Positions 1-7,943 of a DNA stretch of 64,000 nucleotides are shown here, piece after piece. The notes under the pieces are model-generated. The model saw nothing but the letters and a program-made list of their open reading frames with translations. It made no database searches and was not told the origin of the DNA. The DNA is from Wenyingzhuangia aestuarii (GTDB lineage Bacteria; Bacteroidota; Bacteroidia; Flavobacteriales; Flavobacteriaceae): NCBI RefSeq assembly GCF_011927765.1, contig NZ_JAATJG010000001.1, positions 158,792 to 222,791 on the forward strand. Direction: 5' to 3'. Made by a program: the position numbers and the translations under genes. The stretch's first letter is position 1. Each line of letters begins with the position of its first letter.

Positions 1-668
1 GATTGGTATTAGCGCTGTATATAGTCTATGTGGCTATAGAGCATAAAACCTATGACAGGGTTGTAGATGAACTACAATCGGTAACCTTACAATCTGATGA
101 TGTGGAGGACATGGTCTTGACACAAATCAAACCACCATCTGCACCGCCACCACCGCCACCGCCACCGCCGCCACCACCATCTCCGGAGAAATTTGAGAAG
201 GTTGAGGATGACGTTGAAATTGAAGAAGTAGTAATTCAAACTACGGAAGCAGAGGTTGACGACATTGTTGAAATTGAACAAATTGAATATAGCGATGAAG
301 CTGAAGAGGTAACTTATGAAGATGTCCCTTTTGCTGCAATTCAAAATCCAGCAATTTTTCCTGGATGTGAAAAAGCTAAAGACAAAAAAGCTTGTTTTAG
401 TGAAAAAGTAAACAAGCACATTAGTAAAAATTTTGATACTGGTTTAGCTGATGAATTAGGACTTTCAGGAGTTCAAAGATTGGCAGCAATGTTTAAAATT
501 GATACTAACGGGAAAGTAACGGATGTTAGAGTAAGATCTAAGAGTCCAGAGTTACAAAAAGAATTTGAGAAGGCTTTAAAGTCATTACCTCAAATGGTTC
601 CTGCAAGTCAAAATGGTAGAAAAGTAAACTTATTATTTGCTTTACCTCTAGTGTTTAGAGTAGAATAG
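1..668 (+). CDS. Energy transducer TonB, 5' end cut by the window edge
   Basis: The window opens inside this gene, so the true start is missing; about 221 codons are readable. It begins with the end of a membrane segment (LALYIVYVAI), then a periplasmic linker with 12 consecutive prolines at about residues 48-59, an acidic stretch, and a C-terminal TonB domain from about residue 115 to the end (ending LLFALPLVFRVE). In this family the N-terminal helix sits with ExbB/ExbD in the inner membrane and the C-terminal domain contacts the TonB box of outer-membrane receptors to pass on proton-motive energy. The two cysteines near residues 120-130 (PGCEKAKDKKAC) are common in Bacteroidota TonB proteins. 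A TTG at position 3 could be read as a start but would cut the membrane helix, so I treat the gene as partial. A strong terminator follows at 692. Confidence 0.9.
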   Translation, partial: LVLALYIVYVAIEHKTYDRVVDELQSVTLQSDDVEDMVLTQIKPPSAPPPPPPPPPPPPSPEKFEKVEDDVEIEEVVIQTTEAEVDDIVEIEQIEYSDEAEEVTYEDVPFAAIQNPAIFPGCEKAKDKKACFSEKVNKHISKNFDTGLADELGLSGVQRLAAMFKIDTNGKVTDVRVRSKSPELQKEFEKALKSLPQMVPASQNGRKVNLLFALPLVFRVE

Positions 669-691
669 TAAGAATTTATAAAAGTTTAAAA

Positions 692-720
692 AGGACAACT
701 ACATAGTTGTCCTTTTTTTG
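692..720 (+). terminator. Rho-independent terminator of tonB
   Basis: Nine-base stem AGGACAACT / AGTTGTCCT (692-700 and 705-713) with a 4-nt loop, followed by seven Ts. It sits 24 nt after the tonB stop codon. Confidence 0.9.
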
Positions 721-748
721 TGAAAAAAAACAATGTGAATTTCTTTTT

Positions 749-763
749 TGGCACGTACTTTGT
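749..763 (+). promoter_or_regulatory. Sigma-54 (RpoN)-like promoter
   Basis: The sequence TGGCACG-TACT-TTGT fits the -24/-12 consensus TGGCACG-N4-TTGC with one mismatch, in the last base, and correct spacing. It is preceded by a run of six Ts. It lies between two terminators in a stretch with no credible ORF, so it would drive a short non-coding transcript rather than a gene. Confidence 0.55.
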
Positions 764-773
764 GAAAGGTATA

Positions 774-870
774 GTATAAGATTTAAATTTAGTTTTAGAT
801 TATAGTTTTTCATAGTTTTAGTTTATAAACTCCTTGTAAAAAGTTAGTTGCTTTTACAAGGAGTTTTTTT
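774..870 (+). ncRNA. Candidate small RNA between a sigma-54-like promoter and a terminator
   Basis: A transcript starting about 12 nt after the -12 element would begin near 774 and end at the strong hairpin at 826-870, giving about 95 nt. The body is AT-rich and has no convincing reading frame. Seen directly: promoter-like motif, terminator and no ORF. Inferred: that this is a real, independently transcribed RNA. It could also simply be spacer between tonB and trhO with a decayed motif. Confidence 0.4.
826..870 (+). terminator. Strong terminator hairpin with no upstream gene
   Basis: Arms AAACTCCTTGTAAAA (from 827) and TTTTACAAGGAGTTT are fully complementary across a loop of roughly 10 nt and lead into a T-run. 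The nearest upstream gene already has its own terminator at 692, so this one appears to end a separate short transcript. Confidence 0.85.
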
Positions 871-894
871 GTGGAATTTAATAGCATATGCGCA

Positions 895-927
895 TTGCTT
901 TAAGTTGGTAAGTATTTGTTACCTTTG
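895..927 (+). promoter_or_regulatory. Bacteroidota-type promoter for trhO
   Basis: TACCTTTG at 920-927 matches the -7 consensus TANNTTTG exactly. TTG at 895-897 lies 22 nt upstream, within the range seen for the -33 element. Transcription would start about 25 nt before the trhO start codon. Confidence 0.65.
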
Positions 928-958
928 CAAAAACAATGTTTAACTAAATTAATATAGC

Positions 959-1990
959 ATGCAACTGTATAATAAGTTAAGCGCAGAAGAACGTGCGCAA
1001 CTAATAGACGAAGCTGGAAAAGACCGTCTTACTATTTCTTTTTACCAATATCATCATATTGGAAATCCTCAAGTTTTTAGAGATCACTTGTTTATTGAGT
1101 GGGATAAAATAGATGTTTTAGGAAGAACCTATGTAGCTAAAGAAGGTATTAATGCTCAAATTTCTATACCCGCAGATCGATTTAATGAATTTAAAGCACA
1201 TTTAGATAGTATTGTGTTTTTAAAAGATATTCGTTTAAATGTAGCTATTGAGCAAGACAATAAATCTTTTTTAAAGTTAAAAGTTAAGGTTAGAGACAAA
1301 ATTGTGGCCGACGGATTAAATGATGATTTGTTTGATGTAACTAATAAAGGTGTGCATTTAGATGCTGAAGCATTTAATAAAATGCTAGAAGATCCAAACA
1401 CTATTTGTGTAGATATGCGTAATCACTACGAAAGTGAAATTGGTCATTTTGATGGAGCTATTACACCAGATGTAGATACGTTTAGAGACTCTTTGGATAT
1501 TATTGAGGCAGATTTAAAAGATCATAAAGAAGATAAGAATTTGTTAATGTATTGTACAGGAGGTATTCGTTGCGAAAAAGCAAGTGCTTATTACAAATAC
1601 AAAGGTTTTCAAAATGTTTTTCAACTAGAAGGAGGAATTATAGAATATACTCGTCAGGTAAACGAAAAAGGAATTGAAAACAAGTTTAAAGGAAAAAACT
1701 TTGTGTTTGATCATAGGAAATCAGAGAGAATATCAGATGATGTAATTTCTAATTGCCATCAATGTGGAGAAGCTTGTGATACACACGTGAATTGTGCCAA
1801 TGAAGCTTGTCATTTGTTGTTTATTCAATGCGATTCTTGTAAAGAGAAAATGGACGAATGTTGTTCTGATGCTTGTAAAGAAATAAATGCACTGTCATAC
1901 GAAGAGCAAAAAGAGTTGCGTAAAGGGAAATCTAACAGCAATAAAATCTTTAAAAAAGGACGTTCAGAAGTTTTAAAGTTTAAGAAGTAG
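959..1990 (+). CDS. trhO: tRNA uridine(34) hydroxylase TrhO (rhodanese family)
   Basis: 343 residues, the usual length for the TrhO/YceA (UPF0176) family. An N-terminal acylphosphatase-like region is followed by a rhodanese domain whose active-site loop reads CTGGIRCEK, with the catalytic Cys near residue 199, and a C-terminal Cys-rich zinc-binding-like tail (CHQCGEACDTHVNC...CDSCKEKMDECC). Family members use molecular oxygen to make 5-hydroxyuridine at tRNA position 34, the precursor of wobble modifications. The ATG at 959 is preceded by a good promoter. The next gene starts 4 nt after the stop and belongs to the family that makes the same modification without oxygen, so the two are almost certainly co-transcribed. 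Confidence 0.92.
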   Translation: MQLYNKLSAEERAQLIDEAGKDRLTISFYQYHHIGNPQVFRDHLFIEWDKIDVLGRTYVAKEGINAQISIPADRFNEFKAHLDSIVFLKDIRLNVAIEQDNKSFLKLKVKVRDKIVADGLNDDLFDVTNKGVHLDAEAFNKMLEDPNTICVDMRNHYESEIGHFDGAITPDVDTFRDSLDIIEADLKDHKEDKNLLMYCTGGIRCEKASAYYKYKGFQNVFQLEGGIIEYTRQVNEKGIENKFKGKNFVFDHRKSERISDDVISNCHQCGEACDTHVNCANEACHLLFIQCDSCKEKMDECCSDACKEINALSYEEQKELRKGKSNSNKIFKKGRSEVLKFKK

Positions 1991-1994
1991 GCAG

Positions 1995-3239
1995 ATGAAC
2001 AAGATTGAATTAATGGCTCCTGCTGGTAGTTTTGAATCGTTACAAGCGGCTTTAGATAATGGGTGTGATTCTATTTATTTTGGTGTTGAGCAGTTAAATA
2101 TGCGTGCTCGTGCTTCTGTTAATTTTACTTTAGATGATTTAGAAGAAATTTCTAAACGTTGTACAGCTAAGAATGTCCGTTCTTACTTAACGCTAAACAC
2201 CATTGTTTACGATCATGATTTATCGATTGTTAAAACATTAATCAAAAGGGCAAAAGAAGCAAGTATTACAGCAGTTATTTGTATGGATCAAGCTGTAATT
2301 GCTATGGCAAGAGCCGAAGGAATGGAGGTTCATATTTCTACACAAATTAACATTACAAATATTGAGACTGTTAAGTTTTATGCAATGTTTGCTGATACAA
2401 TTGTGTTGAGTAGAGAATTAAGTCTACGTCAGGTAAAGAGTATTACAGATCAAATAGAGAAAGAAGAAATTAAAGGGCCTTCTGGAAGATTGGTGGAAAT
2501 AGAAATTTTTGGACACGGAGCTTTATGTATGGCTGTATCGGGTAAGTGTTACATGAGTTTACATTCTGCCAATTCATCAGCAAACAGAGGAGCTTGTAAA
2601 CAAAATTGTAGAAAAAAATACACGGTTATAGATCAGGAAACTGGTTTTGAAATGGAGTTGGATAATGAATACATTATGTCTCCAAAAGATTTGTGTACCA
2701 TTGATTTCTTGGATGATATTGCTGAAGCAGGAATTAAAGTGCTTAAAATTGAAGGTAGAGGACGAGCTCCAGAATATGTAGCTAGAGTAATTAAATGCTA
2801 TAGAGAGGCCATTGATAGTCTAGAAGCTGGGACTTTTGACAAAGAAAAAGTAATTTCTTGGATGCAAGAGTTAGAGAAAGTTTACAACAGAGGTTTTTGG
2901 AGTGGATATTATTTAGGTCAAAAACTAGGAGAGTGGAGCAAGGGTTCAGGGTCTCATGCCACTCAGAAAAAAGTTTATCTAGGAAAAGGAATGCATTATT
3001 TTCCTAAAGCTAATGTGGGTGAATTTAAAATTGAAGCCTATGATATTACTGTTGGAGATACCATTTTAATTACAGGTCCAACAACAGGGGCCAAAGAAAT
3101 GGAAGTAAAAGAGTTGTATGTTAACCAAACATCTTCTCAAAAAGCATCCAAAGGAGATAGTTGTACCTTAAAATTGGATTTTAGAATTCGTCCTTCAGAT
3201 AAGTTGTATAAAATTGTCGAAAATACAGTAGAAGCATAA
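1995..3239 (+). CDS. trhP: U32 family protein, TrhP-like (prephenate-dependent tRNA U34 hydroxylation)
   Basis: 414 residues with the U32 TIM-barrel start (ELMAPAGSFESLQAALDNG) and the conserved four-cysteine set Cys178, Cys185, Cys201 and Cys205 in a block reading HGALCMAVSGKCYMS followed by NRGACKQNCR, which binds an Fe-S cluster in this family. E. coli TrhP (YegQ) forms ho5U34 in an oxygen-independent, prephenate-linked reaction; other U32 proteins (UbiU/V, RlhA) hydroxylate ubiquinone precursors or rRNA. Length and motif order fit TrhP best, and position directly after trhO supports it. The stop codon overlaps the ATG of the ferredoxin gene (TAATG). UbiU/UbiV-type function is less likely because those occur as pairs of shorter proteins. 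Confidence 0.82.
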   Translation: MNKIELMAPAGSFESLQAALDNGCDSIYFGVEQLNMRARASVNFTLDDLEEISKRCTAKNVRSYLTLNTIVYDHDLSIVKTLIKRAKEASITAVICMDQAVIAMARAEGMEVHISTQINITNIETVKFYAMFADTIVLSRELSLRQVKSITDQIEKEEIKGPSGRLVEIEIFGHGALCMAVSGKCYMSLHSANSSANRGACKQNCRKKYTVIDQETGFEMELDNEYIMSPKDLCTIDFLDDIAEAGIKVLKIEGRGRAPEYVARVIKCYREAIDSLEAGTFDKEKVISWMQELEKVYNRGFWSGYYLGQKLGEWSKGSGSHATQKKVYLGKGMHYFPKANVGEFKIEAYDITVGDTILITGPTTGAKEMEVKELYVNQTSSQKASKGDSCTLKLDFRIRPSDKLYKIVENTVEA

Positions 3240-3469
3240 TGGTAGTTATTACATTACAGCGCAATAAATGTATAGGATGTAATTATTGTGTAGAATTAGC
3301 TCCAGGACAATTCCAAATGTCTAAAAAAGATGGAAAATCGGTATTGTTGCATGCGCAAGAAAAAAAAGGATTTTTTACCCTTAAGTCTCCAGACGAAACT
3401 ATTTATGATGTAGCTGTGGAGGCAAAAAAAGCATGTCCGGTAAAAATAATAGCAGTAAAACAGATGTAA
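3239..3469 (+). CDS. Small 4Fe-4S ferredoxin
   Basis: 76 residues with CIGCNYC near residues 11-17 and a distant CP at about residues 66-67, the ligand pattern of a single-cluster [4Fe-4S] ferredoxin (Fer4 type with a 40-50 residue gap before the last Cys). It overlaps the end of the trhP-like gene by one base, implying translational coupling. An electron-transfer role for the adjacent Fe-S protein TrhP is a reasonable inference from this overlap but is not shown by the sequence itself. Confidence 0.85.
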   Translation: MVVITLQRNKCIGCNYCVELAPGQFQMSKKDGKSVLLHAQEKKGFFTLKSPDETIYDVAVEAKKACPVKIIAVKQM

Positions 3470-3608
3470 TGATAGATAGTCTAGCTTTGTGCTTTACTTT
3501 CTGTTAATTAAGTTATATCTTTAAAAATTGATAGAAAAAGACCAACTAAAATATTGGTTTTTGATGAATTACGAATCCTACACGAAAGTGTGATAATATA
3601 TAAAACAT

Positions 3609-5153
3609 ATGAGCTGTACTAGTTGCTCAACTAAAGACGGTGGTGTGCCAAATGGGTGCAAAAGCAACGGAAGTTGTGGTACTGGAAGTTGCGATAAATT
3701 AACAGTTTTTGATTGGCTTTCTAACATGGAATTGCCAACAGGTCAAAAACCGTTTGATATTGTTGAAATCCGTTTTAAAAACGGAAGAAAACACTTCTTT
3801 AAAAACGAAAAAAACATTCAATTAACAATTGGTGAGGTGGTTGCTGTAGAAGGTAACCCAGGTCACGATATTGGAACAGTTTCTTTAACAGGTGAATTGG
3901 TTAAAATTCAAATGAAAAAGAAAAAGGTAGGTGTTGAAAGCGAAGAAGTAAAGAAAATTTACAGAAAAGCTACTCTTAAAGATATTGAAACTTGGGAAGA
4001 AGCTAGAAATAGAGAAACCGAAACTCAGAAAAAGGGTAGAGAAATTATTATTAAGTTAGGTCTTAAAATGAAACTTTCTGATGTTGAATATCAGGGAGAT
4101 GGAAACAAGGCTACTTTTTATTATACGGCAGATGATCGTGTAGATTTTCGTCAATTAATTAGAGAATTGGCATCTGCATTTTCTATTAGAGTAGAAATGA
4201 AACAAGTAGGTTTACGTCAAGAAGCTGCCCGTTTAGGTGGAATTGGTTCTTGTGGTAGAGAGTTGTGTTGTTCTACTTGGTTAACAGATTTTAGAAAAGT
4301 AAATACGGCAGCTGCTAGATATCAACAATTATCATTAAACCCTCAAAAATTAGCAGGGCAATGTGGTAAATTAAAATGTTGCTTAAATTATGAGTTAGAT
4401 ACGTATTTAGATGCTTTAAAAGGTTTTCCTTCTCCATCTACTATGTTAAAAACGGAAAAAGGCTTAGCTATTTTTATTAAAATGGACATTTTTAAAGAGG
4501 TACTTTGGTACACTTATAAAGATGATAAGTCTAAATGGTTTAAGTTAACCTTAACTCAGGTTCAAGAAATTATAGAGGAAAACAAACAAGGAAATTCAGT
4601 TGATGGATTAGAAGAGTTTGATGCTGAGAATATTGAAGAAACTAAAATTGATTTTGAAAATGTTGTAGGACAAGATAGTTTAACTCGTTTTGACGAGCCA
4701 AAGCGTAAAAACAACAGAAGGAAAAACAATAATCGTTCTAAAAATAAGCCAAGACCTAATACTCCTCAACAAAGACAAACTCCTGCAGCTAAAAAGAGTG
4801 CTACTCCAGATGCTAAACAGCCAGTTAAAGAGGGGGCAAATAGACCTGTAAGAAAACCAAATAGAAGAAAGCCTACCAATAAACCTAATGCCAATGGTCC
4901 TGCACAAAAAGCAAATCCAAATGCTAAAAATGTAGAACCTGCTAAAGAAGGAGCTAGTACAAATAAGCCTAGACCTAAAAGAAGACCGCAAAAGGCAAAA
5001 CCACAAAAACCGGAAGGACAACCAACTGCTAACAAGCCACAAGGAGGTGCGCAAGCAAGTTCGGAAAATAAACCGGCTAACAAACCAAAGCGTAGAAATA
5101 ACAATAGAAAAAGACCAAACAAACCAACTAATGGGCCTGCTAAAAGTGAATAA
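3609..5153 (+). CDS. ricT: PSP1/RicT-family protein with long basic C-terminal tail
   Basis: 514 residues. A Cys-rich N-terminus (MSCTSCSTKDG) is followed by a PSP1 domain at about residues 70-300 with the conserved CGRELCCSTWL and GKLKCCLNYELD motifs. In Bacillus, RicT (YaaT) forms an Fe-S containing complex that affects RNase Y and mRNA maturation; Bacteroidota homologues are uncharacterised and the partners RicA/RicF are not here. Residues about 355-514 are a low-complexity tail of Lys, Arg, Pro, Asn and Gln (repeated KPR, NKP and RRK words), likely disordered and RNA-binding. The gldH start lies inside the 3' end of this gene, so it heads a gliding/peptidoglycan operon. Confidence 0.85.
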   Translation: MSCTSCSTKDGGVPNGCKSNGSCGTGSCDKLTVFDWLSNMELPTGQKPFDIVEIRFKNGRKHFFKNEKNIQLTIGEVVAVEGNPGHDIGTVSLTGELVKIQMKKKKVGVESEEVKKIYRKATLKDIETWEEARNRETETQKKGREIIIKLGLKMKLSDVEYQGDGNKATFYYTADDRVDFRQLIRELASAFSIRVEMKQVGLRQEAARLGGIGSCGRELCCSTWLTDFRKVNTAAARYQQLSLNPQKLAGQCGKLKCCLNYELDTYLDALKGFPSPSTMLKTEKGLAIFIKMDIFKEVLWYTYKDDKSKWFKLTLTQVQEIIEENKQGNSVDGLEEFDAENIEETKIDFENVVGQDSLTRFDEPKRKNNRRKNNNRSKNKPRPNTPQQRQTPAAKKSATPDAKQPVKEGANRPVRKPNRRKPTNKPNANGPAQKANPNAKNVEPAKEGASTNKPRPKRRPQKAKPQKPEGQPTANKPQGGAQASSENKPANKPKRRNNNRKRPNKPTNGPAKSE

Positions 5154-5628
5154 AATTCTTTTTTGCATAGTGTTGATACTATCTTTTTCTTGTGATCGTT
5201 ATAAGAAATATGATAGTTATCAAACCCTAGAAAACAAAGTATGGAAAGCTAAGGATTCTGTTTTGTTTAAGGTAGATATAGAAGATATATCAAAGCCTCA
5301 TCATGTGTTTTTAAATGTTCGTACTGATAATCAATATCAGTACAGAAACTTGTACGTAATTTCTAAAATGACTTTGCCTAGTAAAATTGTAATTCAAGAT
5401 ACTTTGGAATACGAAATGGCAGATGCTTTTGGAAATTGGTTAGGAGAAGGTTTTACTGATGTTAGAAATAACAAACTGTATTTTTTAGAAAACTATACGT
5501 TTCCAGAAACAGGAACATATCGCTTTGAGTTTTTCCAAGCAATGAGAAAACGTGGACAGGTAGAAGGAATTCCTGAACTTTTAGGAATTACAGATGTTGG
5601 TTTAAGAATAGAAGAATCAAAAAAATAA
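5131..5628 (+). CDS. gldH: Gliding motility lipoprotein GldH
   Basis: 165 residues from ATG 5131, or 160 from an in-frame GTG at 5146 (NKILFCIVLILSFSC follows either start). A lipoprotein signal ends in LSFSC, giving a lipidated cysteine, then a conserved GldH body (YKKYDSYQTLENKVW...). GldH is needed for gliding and stability of the GldJ/GldK-type outer-membrane machinery in Flavobacterium. The gene starts inside ricT, overlapping its last 23 or 8 bases, so the two are coupled. A longer frame from 5047 exists, but its N-terminus would place about 30 charged residues before the signal peptide, so I reject it. Confidence 0.88.
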   Translation: MGLLKVNKILFCIVLILSFSCDRYKKYDSYQTLENKVWKAKDSVLFKVDIEDISKPHHVFLNVRTDNQYQYRNLYVISKMTLPSKIVIQDTLEYEMADAFGNWLGEGFTDVRNNKLYFLENYTFPETGTYRFEFFQAMRKRGQVEGIPELLGITDVGLRIEESKK

Positions 5629-5639
5629 CTTTATAAAAA

Positions 5640-7931
5640 ATGGAGAAGAAAAAAGAATCAAAACCAAACTTTAAGTCTTATTTAAAGATATTTTGGGGAC
5701 TGTTTTCATTTTCTATACTAAGTATATTTGCTATATTTTTATTAGTAAATATGGGAGCTTTTGGAAAGCTACCAACTTTTGAAGAATTAGAAAGTCCAGA
5801 AAAAAACTTTGCAACAGAAATTATTTCTTCTGACGGTGTTACCTTAGGAAAATACTATAGAGAAAATAGAACTCCTGTAAAATTTGAGGATTTACCAGAG
5901 AACTTAGTAACAGCTTTAATTGCTACAGAAGACGAACGTTTTTATGAGCATTCTGGAATTGATTTTTATAGTTTGGCCAGAGCAATTGCTAAATTAGGAA
6001 AAGGAGGAGGTGGTAGTACCATTACTCAGCAGCTAGCCAAACAACTGTTTACAGAGAATTACGGAACTAGAAACATTGTAAAGCGTATTGGTCAAAAACT
6101 AAAAGAATGGGTTATTGCGGTTAAGCTAGAAAAGCAATACACCAAGAACGAGATTATTACCATGTATCTTAATAAGTACGATTTTTTGTACAATGCAATT
6201 GGTATTCGTTCTGCTTCAAGAATTTATTTTAACAAAGAACCTAAGGAATTATCGTTAGAAGAATCTGCAATTTTGGTTGGGATGGCAAAAAACCCATCAC
6301 TATACAATCCTAGAAGATTTCCTACCAATGCCAAAAATAGAAGAAGTACTGTTTTTGGTCAGTTAGAAAGAAATGGAATCATCACAACACAGGAAAAAGA
6401 TTCTTTAAATAATTTACCAATCAATATTGATTACACTCCAGAAGGACATAGTGATGGACATGCTACTTATTTTAGAGAATATTTAAGAGATTATTTAAAA
6501 AAGTGGATCAAAGAAAACCCTAAATCAGACGGAACTTACTACAATATTTATAGAGATGGATTAAAAATTTATGTAACGCTAGATTCTAAAATGCAAGCAT
6601 ATGCAGAGCAAGCAGTTACAGAACATATGTCTAATTTACAGCGTATCTTTTTTAAAGAGCAAAAGAGAAATCCTACGGCTCCTTTTTATGATATCGATAA
6701 AAGTCAAGTAGAATCTATTTTGTTTAGAGCTATTAGAACTACTGATAGATATAAAACTTTAAATGAACAGGGTTTAAGTAAAAAAGAAATTCTTAAAAAG
6801 TTTAAAGAAAAACGAAAAATGGAAGTTTTTGATTGGAAAAAAGGAAGTAAAGACACGCTAATGTCTCCTTATGATTCTATTAAATATTACAAATCATTTT
6901 TACGTTCAGGTTTGTTGGCGGTAGAACCACAAACAGGACATATTAAAGCTTGGGTAGGAGGAATCAATCACAAGTACTTTAAATACGATCACGTAAAACA
7001 AGGAAAACGTCAAGTAGGATCTACTTTTAAACCCTTTGTATATGCATCTGCTATCAATCAGTTTAGAATTTCTCCTTGTGAAAAATATCCCAATACACCT
7101 TTTACCATTCCAAAAGGAAAATATGATTTATTAGAAGATTGGACTCCTAAAAATGCAGGGGATGAATATGGTGGAGAGTTAACGCTAAAACAAGCTTTGG
7201 CAAAATCTGTTAACGTAATTACTGCTAGAATGATTGATAGAGTTGGACCAGAAACAGTGGTTCAATTGGCAAAAAAATCAGGAATTACATCTAACATTCC
7301 ACCTTATCCATCTATTGCTTTAGGGACTATTGATGCTAGTTTGTATGATATGGTTGGAGCCTATGCCATGTTTGCTAATAAAGGTTTTAGAGTAAACCAA
7401 ACCATGGTAATGCGTATAGAAGATAAAAACGGTAGCGTTTTACAACGTTTTGTTCCAGCATCTGAAGAAGTAATGAGTGAGGAAGCTGCCTATGCAGTAT
7501 TAGATTTGCTTAAAGGAGTTACCATGGAGGGATCAGGAGTTCGTTTGCGTGGGAAATGGGGAAAATATCCAGAGAATGTAGCTACAGGTTATCCATATCA
7601 ATTTACCAATCCAATTGCAGGAAAAACAGGAACTACACAAAATCAATCTGATGGTTGGTTTATGGGAGTTGTCCCAAATTTAGCGGTAGGAGTTTGGACA
7701 GGAGGTGAAGAAAGATCTACACACTTTGCCGGAATTACTTACGGACAAGGAGCAAGTATGTCTTTACCTACGTGGGCTTTGTTTATGAAAAAATGTTATG
7801 CAGATGAGTCTCTAAATATCAGTCAAGAAGATTTTGAACAACCCGAAGACTTTGGTATAGCAATTGATTGTAATTCGTCCGTAGACGAAGATGGAGAAAG
7901 CTCGCTAATTGAAACAAATCCAGATTTTTAA
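5640..7931 (+). CDS. Penicillin-binding protein 1A, bifunctional peptidoglycan synthase
   Basis: 763 residues. One N-terminal membrane helix (about residues 17-37) anchors it. The GT51 glycosyltransferase domain has EDERFYEHSG from Glu97 and GGSTITQQLAKQLF; the transpeptidase domain has all three motifs: STFK (Ser461, Lys464), SVN (523-525) and KTG (662-664). It polymerises lipid II and cross-links peptide stems on the periplasmic face. It follows gldH by 11 nt in the same operon, an arrangement I recognise from related flavobacteria. The C-terminal tail is acidic (EDGESSLIETNPDF). Confidence 0.93.
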   Translation: MEKKKESKPNFKSYLKIFWGLFSFSILSIFAIFLLVNMGAFGKLPTFEELESPEKNFATEIISSDGVTLGKYYRENRTPVKFEDLPENLVTALIATEDERFYEHSGIDFYSLARAIAKLGKGGGGSTITQQLAKQLFTENYGTRNIVKRIGQKLKEWVIAVKLEKQYTKNEIITMYLNKYDFLYNAIGIRSASRIYFNKEPKELSLEESAILVGMAKNPSLYNPRRFPTNAKNRRSTVFGQLERNGIITTQEKDSLNNLPINIDYTPEGHSDGHATYFREYLRDYLKKWIKENPKSDGTYYNIYRDGLKIYVTLDSKMQAYAEQAVTEHMSNLQRIFFKEQKRNPTAPFYDIDKSQVESILFRAIRTTDRYKTLNEQGLSKKEILKKFKEKRKMEVFDWKKGSKDTLMSPYDSIKYYKSFLRSGLLAVEPQTGHIKAWVGGINHKYFKYDHVKQGKRQVGSTFKPFVYASAINQFRISPCEKYPNTPFTIPKGKYDLLEDWTPKNAGDEYGGELTLKQALAKSVNVITARMIDRVGPETVVQLAKKSGITSNIPPYPSIALGTIDASLYDMVGAYAMFANKGFRVNQTMVMRIEDKNGSVLQRFVPASEEVMSEEAAYAVLDLLKGVTMEGSGVRLRGKWGKYPENVATGYPYQFTNPIAGKTGTTQNQSDGWFMGVVPNLAVGVWTGGEERSTHFAGITYGQGASMSLPTWALFMKKCYADESLNISQEDFEQPEDFGIAIDCNSSVDEDGESSLIETNPDF

Positions 7932-7943
7932 GAATACACGTAT

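Noticed and set aside
87-419. Minus-strand ORF opposite the tonB proline run (110 aa)
   Set aside because: It is Trp/Arg-rich only because it is antisense to the CCN proline codons; no start context and no family resemblance.
3541-3558. Short hairpin ACCAA / TTGGT followed by Ts before ricT
   Set aside because: The 5-bp stem is too weak in this AT-rich sequence to call a terminator.
4680-5168. Long minus-strand ORFs opposite the ricT tail (162 aa and 118 aa)
   Set aside because: They are products of the biased Lys/Pro/Asn codons on the + strand; the + frame continues a conserved protein.
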